Part shown: positions 22,203 through 36,300 of the stretch, in pieces
Layout: every line of letters starts with the position of its first letter
How positions within the stretch are numbered: position 1 is the stretch's first letter
Assembly: GCF_032854445.1 (NCBI RefSeq)
Contig: NC_088295.1
Span: forward strand, 72,754,028 to 72,818,027
From: Liolophura sinensis
Taxonomy: Eukaryota > Mollusca > Polyplacophora > Chitonida > Chitonidae
Direction: 5' to 3'
DNA length: 64,000 nt
Notes under the pieces: model-generated
Databases searched by the model: none
Told to the model about the DNA's origin: nothing
The model's input: the letters and a program-made list of their open reading frames with translations, nothing else
Program-made: the position numbers and the translations under genes

Positions 22203-23492
22203 AATATATTCGCGTACAAGCGTATGCGTGGTATCGTAGCCTGTGCAACCTGTTATCACTCGCTATTGTACAAATTGATCTCCAAGCTGCCTTACCCTTC
22301 CTTCCACACACGGAAGGCGCCCGAGGGAGGCCCGAGAAGACGAGTAGAGAAGGTAAACGAATATGGGCACATTGGTTCCGATCTAAACTGACGTTCGTCA
22401 GGAGCAAAGTTTGTCCGTAGATGTGCATACACGCCTGTGGCTGTTAGCTCGTGAGTATAGAGGACACCGACCACACATCATTTGCTGGCTAAGCGTTTGT
22501 CAAGAACTATTCATAACTGTACAAATAGGAAAAGGCAAACTTTGGTGTTCTATTTGGGGTACTCTACATTAACACTGTTGGCATGCTTGATAACTGGTGA
22601 CATTTGTTCATATATTTGTACACACAGGACTGAGCTACGACCAAACTTACGCATCCTGTCTAACAAGGTAAAGAAACGGCCCCCATGCATAATTTCAGAA
22701 TAGTTTGAAAGATTAATGGATGTTATATGGCTTACCTGTGTGTACAAAATACTGCTTTGTTTCAGCAGAAACGGTGAAAGCGCTATATCTCGCATTTTAC
22801 GCTTTGAATATGACAGCTCACTGAAGTTCAACAACAAGCGTGCTGATGAATGCAGTTATTGTAGCAATATGCTTCTTAGTGCATCCTATCTAAACCGTTA
22901 TCGTCTAAGGTAAAAAGGTCAGAAGCAAGCACAGTATTCCATTTTTGATATCAAATGGTCATCTTTGAAGTTTGTCCATATAGAACATGTCTACAACAAA
23001 ATGTCCTACACATCGGTCTAAACACAATACTCAGTATAAAGCTGAACCGGCGTCGAATTCGTTACCACGCAGGTACTTTCATTTATATCAAAAAAGTATA
23101 TTAAATTGCTAGAAAAGTTTATGCATATATAGGCGTTGAGAAGCACCCTGTTTTGGTGACCATTTTTTTTTTCAAGGTTATTTGGGTCATTAAATTATAT
23201 CTTCTGACGGGCTTGTAAACGTGATTTCCCTTGAACTCTGAATATTTTTTTTATCAACCTCATACCACTTTTAAACAAAGCCATGAGGAAGAACCACATT
23301 TTTTTTAAAATTCACATTGACCTATATATTTGTTCAAGGTCGTTGATCCTATATTCGTTTTAGATTTGATAAATTATGTCATTTGGTCATCTGCATTTTC
23401 TCAACAGCACCAAACACAGAACCAATGTTGTAAATAAGTTTATTCCAACTCGAGATCGTTCCACACTAACAAGAAGGATGTTCAGGATATAG
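22203..23492 (+). CDS. Candidate exons of an unidentified gene (weak)
   Basis: Four segments form a phase-consistent plus-strand model: an open stretch ending at 22352 (donor AAG|GTAAAC); 22628-22667 between ACACACAG and AAG|GTAAAG; 22766-22909 between CTTTGTTTCAG and AAG|GTAAAA; and 23408-23492 after TTTTCTCAACAG, ending in TAG. The last three read LSYDQTYASCLT, then RNGESAISRILRFEYDSSLK and ADECSYCSNMLL, then TKHRTNVVNKFIPTRDRS. Phases 1/2, 2/1 and 2/1 agree at all three junctions. No start codon was found and I recognise no family, so chance or a pseudogene is possible. Confidence 0.22.
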
Positions 23493-23714
23493 TGATCCCT
23501 GCAGCGCGCACTCGTTGAGATTGTTAACATTCCTACATACAGACACGCTGGTCACCAAATGGCAGAGTATAAAATCGAGTTACATCTTTGGATAGCTTCC
23601 TATATATATAGTGTGTTCCATGGTGCCTGCTAAAGAGTTACTGAGGTATATTGACAAGAGGCCTTATTTCACGGGTGATGTGTAACCATTTCCCAGCTAC
23701 CACAGTGTCGTCAA

Positions 23715-23717
<3 letters not shown>

Positions 23718-23766
<49 letters not shown>
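23718..23766. repeat. (TA)n microsatellite
   Basis: About 24 TA units. Confidence 0.95.
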
Positions 23767-23772
<6 letters not shown>

Positions 23773-24474
23773 GGCTTTTTCAACTGCGTTACACCGCTAC
23801 AACGTTGTTACTGACAAAGGTTGGTATGTCTTTGTGTTTTCAAAAGCATCCAAGAGACATGGATCCGATCCTACAACGTTGTTTTTGACATGATTTTTGG
23901 CTGATTTTGTTTTTTGTTTTTTTTTGTTTTTACTTGAAGGTGAAATTTTTAGTTTTGTTTATAAGCTCTTGGGGCCCAAACTGGAAACTGTAAAATAAGC
24001 TATAGTGTAATTCACATTTTGACGGTCAGCTACAATGCTTTTGCGCATTATTCTCTTCTGTTATTGTTTAGGCTTGTGGAAGTTTTCTTTTCATTCATTA
24101 TTTGTAATATAAATTTTTATAATTGTCAAATGTATGACGTACGGAAACTGTACAGTCCGTATCTTTCATGTGTAAAAAGTGTTTATTTTTTTTCCTTATT
24201 AACTATCAGAGGAAAACACCCCCTTTCATCGTACGACGTTTCAAATGCAAGAGGGACAAGTCAAGATTTGTCCGGCTTATTTCTGGTCATACATTAACTA
24301 CAAATTAAAGGAAAAGACCGCTAAAAATCGAAGTAGGCATCACTTAATAGACCACTTAAAACTATGCATAAATATATTTTCATTTATTTATTTTTTTAGA
24401 TTTTTGGGAAGAGAGTTAAAGGTGGTCAAAGGTTTAATTCTAAGGTGAGTGTATGCACCATACTATTAGATTTA

Positions 24475-24632
24475 GGAACTCTGACGTCACAAGAAGTTTT
24501 TCCAACTCTAATCACAACACTGAATGTTGGAATAACTCTTTTTGCCCATGAGTAAAAGATTGCTGAAATAATTTTCTCAAAAATTCATCCCTTCCGGTCG
24601 ACAAAAAAAAAGTGATGTGACGTCAGAGTTCC
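24475..24632. mobile_element. MITE-like element with 16-bp TIRs and TA target duplication
   Basis: GGAACTCTGACGTCAC at the left end is perfectly inverted as GTGACGTCAGAGTTCC at the right end, and both sides are flanked by TA. Total length is 158 bp with no coding capacity. TA duplication is typical of Tc1/mariner-type elements. Each TIR contains the palindrome TGACGTCA, a full CRE octamer. Confidence 0.8.
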
Positions 24633-24804
24633 TAGATACTGTGAGTATGGCTGGTAAAGCCCATCCTAGAATTTAAGTATCTCATCCTTTAACCACTCTT
24701 CAAAAAGATCTAAAAAAAATAAATGAAAGTAGTGTTTATCCCAGTGTGTATCTGATAAACCTTACTTCATATTTTACCTTTGTTTTACCTTAATCATCAA
24801 CATG

Positions 24805-25004
24805 TAGTTACGCTGAAAAAAAAAGAGAAAAAAAAAACGTGTGAGCTCTCGGAGATGATAACAAGATTTAGATTGAAAAGCCATGAAAGACTAGCACCAA
24901 AGAAAACGAATTCTCCAGAAAAGCTTAACTCAGGACTTCTGGGAAGTGACACGGCCTCAAAAGATACACACAGTCTCTCGACTTCGACGACCGTTGGGTG
25001 TTAG
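24805..25004 (+). other. Unidentified open frame, possible 3' exon
   Basis: After a Lys-rich stretch (LKKKEKKKTCELSEM) the frame continues ITRFRLKSHERLAPKKTNS to ...STSTTVGC and a stop. Base composition from 24840 to 25300 is less AT-rich than on either side, and AATAAA occurs near 25317. No domain is recognised and no convincing acceptor is seen, so this is only a weak candidate. Confidence 0.15.
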
Positions 25005-28000
25005 ATGACATTTCTATACGGCCGACCACCCAATGCTTTAAGTCGCAATCTTTCACAAAGGCCGACCTACCATCGTATACACCATTCTTTGAAAGCAGTC
25101 GGCACGCTCCATGAGGTAACGGTTAGGCAGAGTGGAACTCGACATTAACGAGGTCAATACGCTCCGTTTATTGGCAGCGAGACTGGTGATTCCGGACTGG
25201 TCGTCTTTTTATGGAACTCTCTAAATTTGAAAGTGTTGTCTTCGTCTGGAGACCACCTAGTCTGGAAACGATGTTCATAAAATCCCCGAGCAGGCAACTG
25301 CAAAAAATGTCTGAAATAAACGAATGAATCGTGCTCTTACAACCTAGCCCTTCACCACTGTATTTTCGCCCTTAAATATCTGTCACTGGTGAAATAATGG
25401 AAACTGTATCTTCAGGACATGGACTATTCCTTCATACATACGATCTACTTCACTGATGTGGATGTGGGTACAATTAAAGTACGCAGGAAAACCGAGATCT
25501 TGTCTAGGAAAATAAATAAAAAGACAAAAACTTTGTCTAATTCACGTTTGAAAAATCAATGGCTTTTCTCATTTACACACTAGATGCACTGCTATTTATT
25601 GGCTTTTTGAGTTTTGTGATACAAGTTAGCATAGCTCCTCCATTCATACATACGCTATGTTTGAAATTTTTTGGTGAAAAACTCCGTACAGCACATCAAA
25701 TCAGTTTTCGTCTATTTAAGAATTTCTCATATTATTGCCTTTCAGAAGATATTAGAGTCGTACCTGTGCTCTTTAGAATGTTACAAAATGATTCTAAGTT
25801 TAAAATTTGAAAAAGTGAAAGGCGAGTTATAACCAATACTGAACGGTACTACGTGCCCAGACGAGATTCATATTTGAGAAAGGTAACTTTTGGGGTTATC
25901 ATAAAATGATAGCAAATAATCAATGGGTTTCTCTTTTAGCAAAAAATCACCACCGGTAAATTTCATTTTTTGGAAAGAATCGTCTTCAAGCCGCATTCGA
26001 GGGCATTTTACCAAATTAATACGATGGTGGTCAGCTTTGCAGACGGAACATTGTACAAGCATCTTTTGGATAGATAGATAGATAACAAAAGACAGGCAAA
26101 AACATAACATGATATTTCAAAAAAATTGTTTATTACATCTGTGGTTAAAGCCTTCCGCTCCACATATAATACTTCCGAGGTAGCGTGGAATAAATGTAAG
26201 TGACAATAAACGGGGCGAGGTACCTGCGGCATTGACAATCCTGCACAGGGTACAATTAATACTTAAGAATAATCTACAATGCAGGACTCGCACAGCGCAT
26301 GCAGTTTTTAACAATTATCTGAACAAAAACGCCTGGCATATTAAGAACAACAAATTTCCATCGTCTTATCTTTTCGAATGTTCCAGCTTAGCTCCAAGCA
26401 TCTTTCAAACATGGTAACTTACAAACATATCAGGTTTTGATTAAAATCATTAAATGCTTTTTCATTGTATAAAATAGTCAACGTATAGGATAAATATTGT
26501 ACTTTTAAAACAAACGTCCAAGCATTGAGGTAATAACTAAACTTGTATTTCACCATTAGCCAGTATATGTATATATATATACATATATATTTATATATGT
26601 CTTTTGAAGACTAACAAATTGTATCATGAAACATAGATACAAAGCACAAGAGCAGACATACACGACTAAATGTATGCCTAGCACTGGTCCCAATATTTTC
26701 CAAAATTCAGGAATAATATATAGCCTAATAGTCACTGATGTACCATAATTAACGGCTGTATGTAAAGATCTACTACACAATATCGCTAAGCGGCGTGCAC
26801 CATGGATAACATACCCTGTGGTTTCTGAAAGATATCAGGCCAGAACAATAGCTACCAAGGCTGACACAATCTAAGTGGGGAAATCCTAGAAAATTGGCAA
26901 AAGTTTAAAGCTAATTGAAGTACTATACTAGTTGACAGATAAGGTTCAGACTGTGTTATTTTCCTCCATACACAGCGAGGACCTAATGGTAATTTTGGCA
27001 ATGATATTAAACATTCATAGCTTCGCTGGTACAAAAACAAACTTTAATGAAGTTTTGAATTCTGACAAAGTTAAGTCTATGAGTTTTGTGAAATTTGCCC
27101 TGATGTTTCGCATACAAAGGTTAGGGCTTAGTTGCAAAAGGGACATCTACTTTAGAAGCAAAAATAAACCACCGATAACAAAAAAAGGGGGCAGTAACTT
27201 ATAAAATTTGGATTTAGCCGAGGTACTTAAGTTGATTCCGTGGAAGGAAAGAAAGTATGAAGTCCCAATGATGAAAGCGTATCTGTTTATGACCCTACAG
27301 CTGAAGGGCACACTGATGCAATAATCAAACGTTGAGACTTATACAGGAATTGTTTCAATACTTTTAGTTTTACACAGTATTTCCTCTATCAATGAAAACC
27401 CCTTGTGGAGTGATCTCACAGAGTGCACGTATGTATGGAGAAAAACAGGTATGTATAGTTGAGATTGGCTTGCCCACTAAGCCTGAAAAAAAAAAAACAA
27501 AAACAAAAAAACATGAAGGCCACCATATCCTTTAAAACTGAGAGTAGTTACCCTTGCGTAGCAGACAATTTACAATGAGCGCGCACAGAGTTCATGTGAT
27601 GCACAATACACATTATGGCAAGGTTTGTAGTATACAATTCGCAGCATGTGGAAGACTGAACATTGCCCATTGCAAACAAATGAAAAGCATGTGTGGAAAT
27701 GTATGAGGCATGACAAACTTTAGTGTTTGATTGATTGGCTATATGGAGCAATTATAATATGATCAACTAGCCACAATTTAGGACCGATAATTCATCGGTT
27801 TCCTGTTTACAGTCCATCTTTACAGGACAGACAAGCCAATCACTTCACTCATAAATTCACAACACTGAACAATTTCTGATAAAATGCCTCACAATACTAA
27901 GCTTTACACAGTTAGTGCATAGCACTGTCCACACAATTGAATACTTCACACATTCACGATGTGGAGTGGGGTGGGACTGATTGGGAATTGGTTAGAAGAT

Positions 28001-29007
28001 AGATGTGTCCTACAAAAAACAGACTGGGGAAAAAGTAACAATGAATGAATGGGAGTTCTAATACAGAAGTCTGGTGTTGAGTGATCCAAGACTTCTTAAA
28101 TATTCAATTCTTCAGCAGTCTCCACATGCAGAGTAAAATATACATCTGCAGCCTTCTTTTGCTCCTATGAGCTGGATCAAGTTGCTTTGCTGCACATTTG
28201 CAAGCTTAAAGGTCTTGTTTGTTCAAACTCATTCTTGCTTCTCTCTGTTGCAACTGGAAAAATCACATGTACAGTGATGCACTGACAACTTCTGTACACT
28301 GATTTAGCATAACTGGAAATTACTTCTACAATTTTTCAATGGTATGACGATGAGTCATTGGGTGTTCTACATTTAGTTTTATGACTTTTAATGTATTCAG
28401 ATCCAAGGTGTCCAACTACATTGTACATGTTGACATTTACCCTTTATAAACACACAAATAGGCATGTACCATTGGGTAAATCTACGCCTGAGTACCAGAT
28501 GTCAGATGTTTAAGACAACCACATGTATTCTATGAACAGTCATCTCTGTTTGACCGTCTTAATTTTGACATACATATATGCTCTGTGCAGGATGTAAATC
28601 ATAGTGCTCTAGCGCCAGTGGCAAAATATTGCGGGGAATCATTATAATACTTCAAACTAAATTTTAAACTACCTACATGCAAATGTGGTATGCCAAACTG
28701 CCAGAAAGGCCTTTACTCTCTTGCTCAATGCACAGGACTCCTTAGGACTAAAAGTGTATCTCCCATCAGCCCTAAAACAATCTAGCTATACTACTGTTAC
28801 ACTATCAAGATGTCAATGCACCGCAATGTATGATGTGCAGGACTAATCTATTGTATTCCATGGGCTTGTGTCATATGAGTTGTGCTCAAGAGTGAAGTGA
28901 AAAAAGGAATGTGTGCTTATCAAAGTATCAATATAACTTAACGACAGCAAACGTTCGTCATAGAATCAGGCATTGTGCCTATATATATATGTGCCTATAT
29001 ATATATA

Positions 29008-29245
29008 GGCTCAGTCGGCTAGCGCGCTAGCGCAGCGTAATGACCCTGGAGCCTCTCACCAATGCGGTCGATGTGAGTTCAAGTTCAGCTCATGCTGGCT
29101 TCCTCTCCGGCCGTAATTGGGAAGGTCTGCCAGCAACCTGCGGATGGTCGTGGGTTTCCCCCAGGCTGTGCCCGGTTTCCATCCACCATAATGCTGGCCG
29201 CTGTCGTATAAGTGAAATATTCTTGAGTACGGGTAAAACACCAAT

Positions 29246-29294
<49 letters not shown>
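29008..29294 (+). mobile_element. SINE family 1 with long poly(A) tail
   Basis: Plus-oriented copy with A-box-like GGCTCAGTCGGCT, B-box-like GTGAGTTCAAGTTCA near 29073, the conserved body, tail ACGGGTAAAACACCAATC and about 48 A (29247-29294), continuing into (TA)n. Only the first few bases of the head are missing. The long pure A tract suggests a recent insertion. Confidence 0.9.
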
Positions 29295-29344
<50 letters not shown>

Positions 29345-29351
29345 TATATAT
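29295..29351. repeat. (TA)n microsatellite at a SINE tail
   Basis: TA units directly follow the poly(A) of the plus-oriented SINE, broken by CACA near 29337. Confidence 0.9.
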
Positions 29352-30522
29352 CCCAAATGACCTTTATGTATGTGAAATTGATGTCCACTGGAAAGAAAAA
29401 ATAAGAGCTCTGCTTTGAAGGTAACATAATCGTAGATGATAAGCTGGTAATTGAGAAGTGCGATCCTGGGCTGTAGCTGTTATCTTGGTCATACTCGAGT
29501 GCACACTAAATAAAATATTGCCGATGTGGCGTTAAGCCATAATCATTCATTCTAAATAAATGTAGTCTATTGACAATGCAGCTGACCAGAATGGACCCCT
29601 TCCTTAAATACAAGACAGTACTCAGTGTTCAGATAATGCATACCAGAAATGATACAACAATGCACATATCTTGTACAAAAATATGACTACTCCTAAAGAA
29701 AGAAAGACAAGCGCCCCAAAATGTCCAAAATGCACGAAAGATGTATGCCAAAAGCATGTGTATGTATTCTCTGAACTGTCAAATTGAATATCTCATTTAA
29801 TGAAATATGTGTATAAAAATGTACATGACAAAAAAAAAAAGTGTAATGGTTGATGTGCAGAAAATGTGATGAGAGTTTAACAGAAATTTAACATTTGCTC
29901 TGGAGAATGCGACACTTGTCTTTAAATGTGCGTATGAAAAATGAAGTGATCAGTACATATAATATAAATGTAGAGTTACGAGTGATTAATTATGTGCAAA
30001 AGACTCTGTGGTATTAAGGATGCCAAATAAAATCTGCACAAGGCAAAATATCAGGATGGCAGAATTTTACACCTTATAAAAGCCTAAATACATGCTAAGT
30101 ATGATACACGGTACATGTGCACTACCAAAGCTGATAGTGCGCTAGTGTGTGTGCAAACACCAGCAACCATGCGCTGTATGATAAAAGGTAACCAAACTAA
30201 CTGTGTAATAGCAGGAGACATTCTCAGGACAAGACATATATAAGCAACTACACGTACATGTTTTGAACCACAAGAACCTGCACTTCAGCCTTGAACAAAA
30301 TTGCATCTTGGATTAAATGAATTAAATGTAACATCTCCATGTAATTGCTATAACGTATACACATTAATCTGATGAAAGTAGACATGAATCTGATGATGTG
30401 AGAAAGTGTTAAAGCAGTCCTGCACATGCAGCGGTGCTGTTCTATCTCCTCAATGGCAGCCACTCCACAAGATTAACGACATAACCAACAAATGTAAATA
30501 GCCTATATACAGGTAATCAGAA

Positions 30523-30587
30523 TAATAATAAAAAATAATAATAATAGTAATAACAATAGTAATAATAATAATAATAATAACAATCAT
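30523..30587. repeat. (AAT)n trinucleotide tract
   Basis: Imperfect AAT/ATA repeats with occasional C or G. Confidence 0.8.
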
Positions 30588-32274
30588 GATAATGGTAATA
30601 CTGAATTCAAGATCTACATGTACTCAACAAAGTGTTAAAGAATTAATAACATTGTTTAGAAATCACTGAAAACTTAACAACCAGGAGACGCGTGTAACCA
30701 CTGGCATTTTCACAGGGCTGTCTGGTGCTGTACTGAGCTGATGCGTCTTAATGGACACAGGAATGCAAATTTCAGCTCAGGTTTACGCCTGGCAAATCTC
30801 TTTGGGTATAGAAATGGACGCAAACTACCTGTACGAACTGTGTGAGAGTTACTACAGGAATAGGTAGAACTACGAAACATGTGACATTGACTATGGCAAG
30901 ATTTAACTTGATTTCATCAAAAGTGGGTTACATACAATGTACATGTACGTCAGAATACAGATGGCAAAAATTTCTACATTGCACAAGTACAGTTACATAT
31001 TCAATGTAATGTGCTAACAAATACTGAGTCAATATTTCTAGGCTATGAAAAGTCCATGACAAACAATAATATCATCATCAATACCACTCTTCCTTCTAGA
31101 TATATATATATATATGGAGATAGATATATACTTATACATCTTCATTCATATATGAATCAAACAGAATTGTAGACACCTATTAAAGTATATGCTACATGTA
31201 ACTGTACATCCTTTTCCACAGAGCAGTCTAGATGAACTATCAAAACCAAACACAGAGCTGAAAACTTTCTGTTTACATGGAGAGAGATAGCACAGCTGGC
31301 TGGATTGCCCAACAAAAGTCATTGGTACAAATATTGCATTTCCACACTGTTACAGTCTAACATGATTCAATCCACTGCTGTGTTCCCATGTTCTACAATA
31401 CATGTACCCTACATATACTGATAAAACTACTTTCAACAACAACACCTTTTTTTTTTATCTTCAACACGATCACTGATTTAGCATCACAAAATAACAAGAT
31501 GAAAGATCTGTACATTCAACATCACAGCTGAACACAATGTCAAAAGTGGAAGATCACAAGTTCTACACTACACCCTACAACACTGAGCAGTAGAACATCA
31601 ATGCCATGTTTCCACATGTTCACCTGAATGTACATGTATGCTGCAATACTGACTGCCCAAACCCAAGCCGGAGCAGCAGGGCACATCCACGGTTCTCACT
31701 GGCCACATTCATTTTCTCCGTAGAATCACTGCAGATAATCGATCGCCTAATGGCTTCGTTCATTCCACTTCATTTCACAGCAATGACTACACGGCCAAAT
31801 CAGTTTCTTTCCCCATATATATCTGCTGAACACTTCTAGTTTTCCTACCAAACACTTTATGGACTCCTGTTAAACAGATGGTTGATTTTACGAGAACAAA
31901 TTCAGCCACCTCTTCAAAATAAACAACTCATCAGTATGGCTTGTACATTCTTGCTGCTTGGTTGAGCCTATTCTTGATGGTTATCATGCTGCTCAACTGG
32001 CTGGTTACAATTTTCTGGGCTCATTTACTAAGCATAAACTCTCCATATTTGCCTCTTACAGTTCTCATAGTGACATTTCATCACAGTTATTCTCCTTCAA
32101 ATTGTAAAAAATCTCAGGCTGGTTTTAAATAGTAGGTATGCTCCTGAAGTAAATGTATCATAATTTTTACGTTGTTTCTTCAGCATGGTTCTCTCTCCTC
32201 AAAAAGGACCCAGCTCGGCTCTCGACTTGGTTTCTCAGCACGTTTATGCTCCTCAAATTGGTCCACCACATCTC

Positions 32275-32480
32275 TCAGGTTGGTTTTTCAGAACGATTCC
32301 TACCTTGACACACCTCTACCATGTGCCGCTCCAAATTTTTAGGGGTGACAAACCCCTCCAGGCAGTTTGGGCACTCATTGCGAGACTTCAGCATGTGGAT
32401 CTGAGATTTCATGTGTCGGTTGAGATCAGACTGTGTAACCCCTTTGTAGTTACACAATTTACAGCAGAACTCTCGGATAC
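32275..32480 (-). CDS. Zinc-finger gene exon 7 (terminal)
   Basis: Acceptor CATCTGTACAG. Encodes fingers 11 and 12 (FCCKLCNYKGVTQSDLNRHM and ECPNCLEGFVTPKNLERHM) and ends GRNRSEKPT, stop at 32277-32275. Confidence 0.9.
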
Positions 32481-33311
32481 CTGTACAGATGAAACAATCA
32501 AAAAACTGATCAATACAAAAATGTGAATTACACTAACTGGTGATTTATTTATCTGACTGACCATGCACATAAATATATGATTGAAGTCAGGTGTTTTTGT
32601 AGAGGAAACTGCAAATAATCTGAAAGAAACCACTGCAACACTCCAGGTGCTGACAAAACCCCTGATTTAAAGCAACAGCTGAAAAACGGAAAGATATATC
32701 TGAACCAGCAACATTATATATCAAGTACAAACTTTAAAAGCATGTTTACATCTATATTTGTATAAATACCTAAAAAAAGGAAAAAAAAACCCCAAAAAAC
32801 ATCCGTTATAAACCCAACAGAGAAAATCACCAAATCTTTAGTTAGTTCTACATGTTAGTTCTCGGGCTAAGTTATAAAGGATCTGGCTTGTAGAATATTC
32901 TTCATCCCACTAATCAATGTATTTCAAACCCTGTCTTTAATTTTATTTATTCATTTGAATGTTTTTTTATGCCATATTCAAGAATATTTCACTTATACGA
33001 CAGAGCCAGCAATGTGGTGGAAGGAAACTGAGCAGAGCCCGGAGGTAACCCATGACCATCCGCAGGCTGCTGTAGGACCTTCCCAAATACATCCAGAGAG
33101 GAAGTCAGCATTAGCTGGACTTTAAGTCTAACAGACACTTCCACTGGTGAGAGTCTCCTGGGTCACTGCACAGTGCTGGCACACTAACAACAGAGACCCC
33201 TCTGTCTTGAATAATTCTGTTTTCAGCCCACTTTAACTTTTGAACACACTGAAACAAAGTCACCTACCCTATTTCTTCTGAAACTTGGGACATCTGGTCT
33301 GCTCATTTTAG

Positions 33312-33372
<61 letters not shown>

Positions 33373-36300
33373 AGCATTAATATTGATTGGTTAGACCATC
33401 TCATGAACAATTTCATCACTTGTCCAACAGGCTGGTAAAGAAATGTCATATTCAGCTTTCATCACACTAATATCTGTCCCACTATTATCTGTCCCACTAA
33501 TATCTGTCACACTAATATCTGTCCCACTAATATCTGTCACACTAATATCTGTCACACTAATATCTGTCCCAAAAATTAGAAGAATTAGGGTATCCTAATT
33601 AGTCAATTACTTGCACACAAAAAAGCAACTTTCACCAAAATTTATGCAGCTTTTCAATTTCATTTTGGAGACAAATCTACCCTGGCAGGGTTGTTCAATT
33701 TCAGGGCTTCAAAAAAGTGTAATTTCATCAGTCTACACAGGATAATAACCTTAAAATAGGCCTGTATATAAATCTCACAGCACTTACCTTGATGTCTCAT
33801 CATATGTACTTTTAGCTGGCTATTTGTCCTTGCATAGTAGTCGCAAAACTTACACTTGTATGGCCTGATATCTGTAATGATAAGTGATTATGCTTAGCAC
33901 AATAAACCACACCAACAATAAACAAAATGTGTTATACGTCACTGGACTGCCACAAAGAGAGATAATTCTATTAAGTTATAATTAATAAGTGAAGATGTGT
34001 CCATGTGTAAAGGATTATCTCCCCTTCCTTCGACTGTAAAACTCTTTACAGTCTTCATGTTCGTCTTCAAAACCTTGCCGGACATGAAGTATATCAGCTA
34101 ACAATTTTTCACTAACTAATATTTGTACCATACGAAGGGAGTGAAAAATCAGGTGATAGTTTGTGATAAATAGTAAAATTCAATTTAACTTCACAAGATC
34201 CCTCATCAATTACTCACCATTCTGTACTATAAAAAAAAAATTGTGATTTTACACAATGATCATATATTACTTAGTTGTTGGACCACCTGGTGTAAGAGCA
34301 AGGCCTCACCTTCATGGAAGTCCATATGTCTATTGATGTCAGAGTAGGTAGGGAAGTCCTTGTTACAGAAGACACACCTGTAGATAGACCTGCCATCCGG
34401 CAACAGCATTGGCTTACAAACCTTCTCACGGTTAACAGGGGCATTAACCACATGAAGTCTGGAATAGAAACCAGTTACAGTGCTACAGGCAGTGGAGGAG
34501 GTGGCGTATGGAAGGTGCATGTGAAGTCTGTAAGAGAGAGAGAAAGCACAAACCCATAGTGCGTGCACTGTCAAAGGCAGACGACTGACACTTCACCAAG
34601 ACCATCAAAATCACACTTATTTTCTACATTATCAACACTACATTACATTATCTGAAATTTGCAGTGGAAGTAAGTTTAACATTTCCTGGTGTAATTAGCT
34701 ACATGATCACTCCAAACGATATCCCATTTTGAGATTAACATTAATTTTCTGCAAAAAAGAAAATGCATGTAGCAGAATAGTTCATGGTCTATCATTGTGT
34801 GTGAGCTCCGCTCTTAATACTTTTATGCTAATTTTTGCCAACATAAAGATTAACTTTCAGATTTTGTGAGAAAATATTAAAAGCAAAGATTTTGTGAGAA
34901 AAGCATGGAGGGCAAGTCTCACTTTAATGCTTTCAGTATTGCATAAATAAGATTTTGATGGTCAGGGTGACAAAATGAAACTCGACTGCTAACAAGTGCA
35001 AGCCAAGTTAATACAAGACACATGTACATGTAACAAGCAATCAGCCCCAAAGCCCGAGTAGCTTCTCATGACCAGCCCATCACCAGTTTATAAGAATAAC
35101 TTTGGTTTAAAGACCATAAGTACTGAATGCTCCATGCAGCTACATGTAAGTGTTTCACCAGATCAGATAATCATAACCCATAAGCCCCACACCGCTTCTC
35201 AAGATCTAAGTGGTTAAGATAAAAGATTTACACCAGAAAAATTCTAATTCAGTTAGATTAAAAGACATAGGCTGTAAGTTAAGGTTAAATAAGGTATTAA
35301 CTGAGCAGCACTTATGAATTCTAGAAATGCTAGTTGTTTTTGCATTATCCAAATGTACTTGATCTACTAAGAATAAAACACACAAGTGTAACTACGAAAA
35401 GGTAAAATTAGTCTAACACTTTTCTCACTATGATATTACACTTTGAAGCATTCTGTATTCGCACCTAAGCTGAATCCTCGCCAGAAGACATGTTGTGTGC
35501 TTACCTAGAGTGAGTTCTGGACAGAGAAGTGACCTTACGCCCATCTGTGGAGATCCCATTCTTGTCAGCAGTATAGGCAGAGTTATGTATGGTGTAACTG
35601 GCCTCAGAAGGTAGGGATCTTCGGCGAGGAAGCGGTTCAGAGCTGGGGATCCCTGCCAAGGGATTACCATCCCACTTCACCCTTGGGTAGCCCACAAGAA
35701 AGTCGTTGGGCGAGACTTGTGCCATTAGGCCCATGCCCGGAGAGGGGCTGGAGCTGGCCGCAGCCTGAGGATCCACAGGGACTTGAACTGTGATAGGGAT
35801 ACTCATGACTGGGTTCACGGACAGTCCTGAGGTGGGTAAAAGGTGACTAGAGAGGAAGAGAGGGTGAGTAGCACTCTGACCCATGCCCATGTTGTTGGAG
35901 AAGAGGACTGGGCTCATGGGGGTGGTGGGGACTCCAGAGGATGCCGGCAGGGCCGTCAGAGGGGATAACGGCTCCTCCTTGACCACAGGCTTGCACACTT
36001 CCGGACTCAGCTTGCCCCTTGTGTCAATTGCCTCTGGAGCACCAGTTTGATGTGGTGGAGACATGTTTTCAATCTTGACTGGCACACTGGACTTCCTCCT
36101 GGACTTGCAGCTGATGCTCTCCTTGCGGAAGGACAGGAGAGGTCGCTTAGGTGCTGCCATTATCTCTGTGGTCATCAAGTCCTCTCTGTCTTGTTCAGAC
36201 AGTGTCTCAGACCAGCTGGCTTCAGAGGCCCCACTGGAATTTTGTGCTTGGATGTTACCCTCTTTCTCCATGGGGACTTCTGCTGGAATAACAATTGTCA

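Larger units (their letters stand above)
25005..32274. other. Non-coding stretch downstream of the zinc-finger gene
   Basis: No supported gene. Contents: a short (TA)n at 26567-26600, the A-tailed SINE at 29008, the 3' end of a third mobile-element family near 29488-29550 (AATATTGCCGATGTGGCGTTAAGCC then CATTCATTC), an (AAT)n-like tract at 30523-30587, and many TACATGTA motifs. Part of it must be the 3' UTR of the minus-strand gene ending at 32275. ATTAAA on the minus strand near 29797 and AATAAA near 26129 are candidate poly(A) signals, none decisive. Confidence 0.4.

Noticed and set aside
33466..33570. Regular 15-bp repeats that might suggest a CRISPR-like array
   Set aside because: No spacers between units, and the genome is eukaryotic; it is a simple minisatellite.
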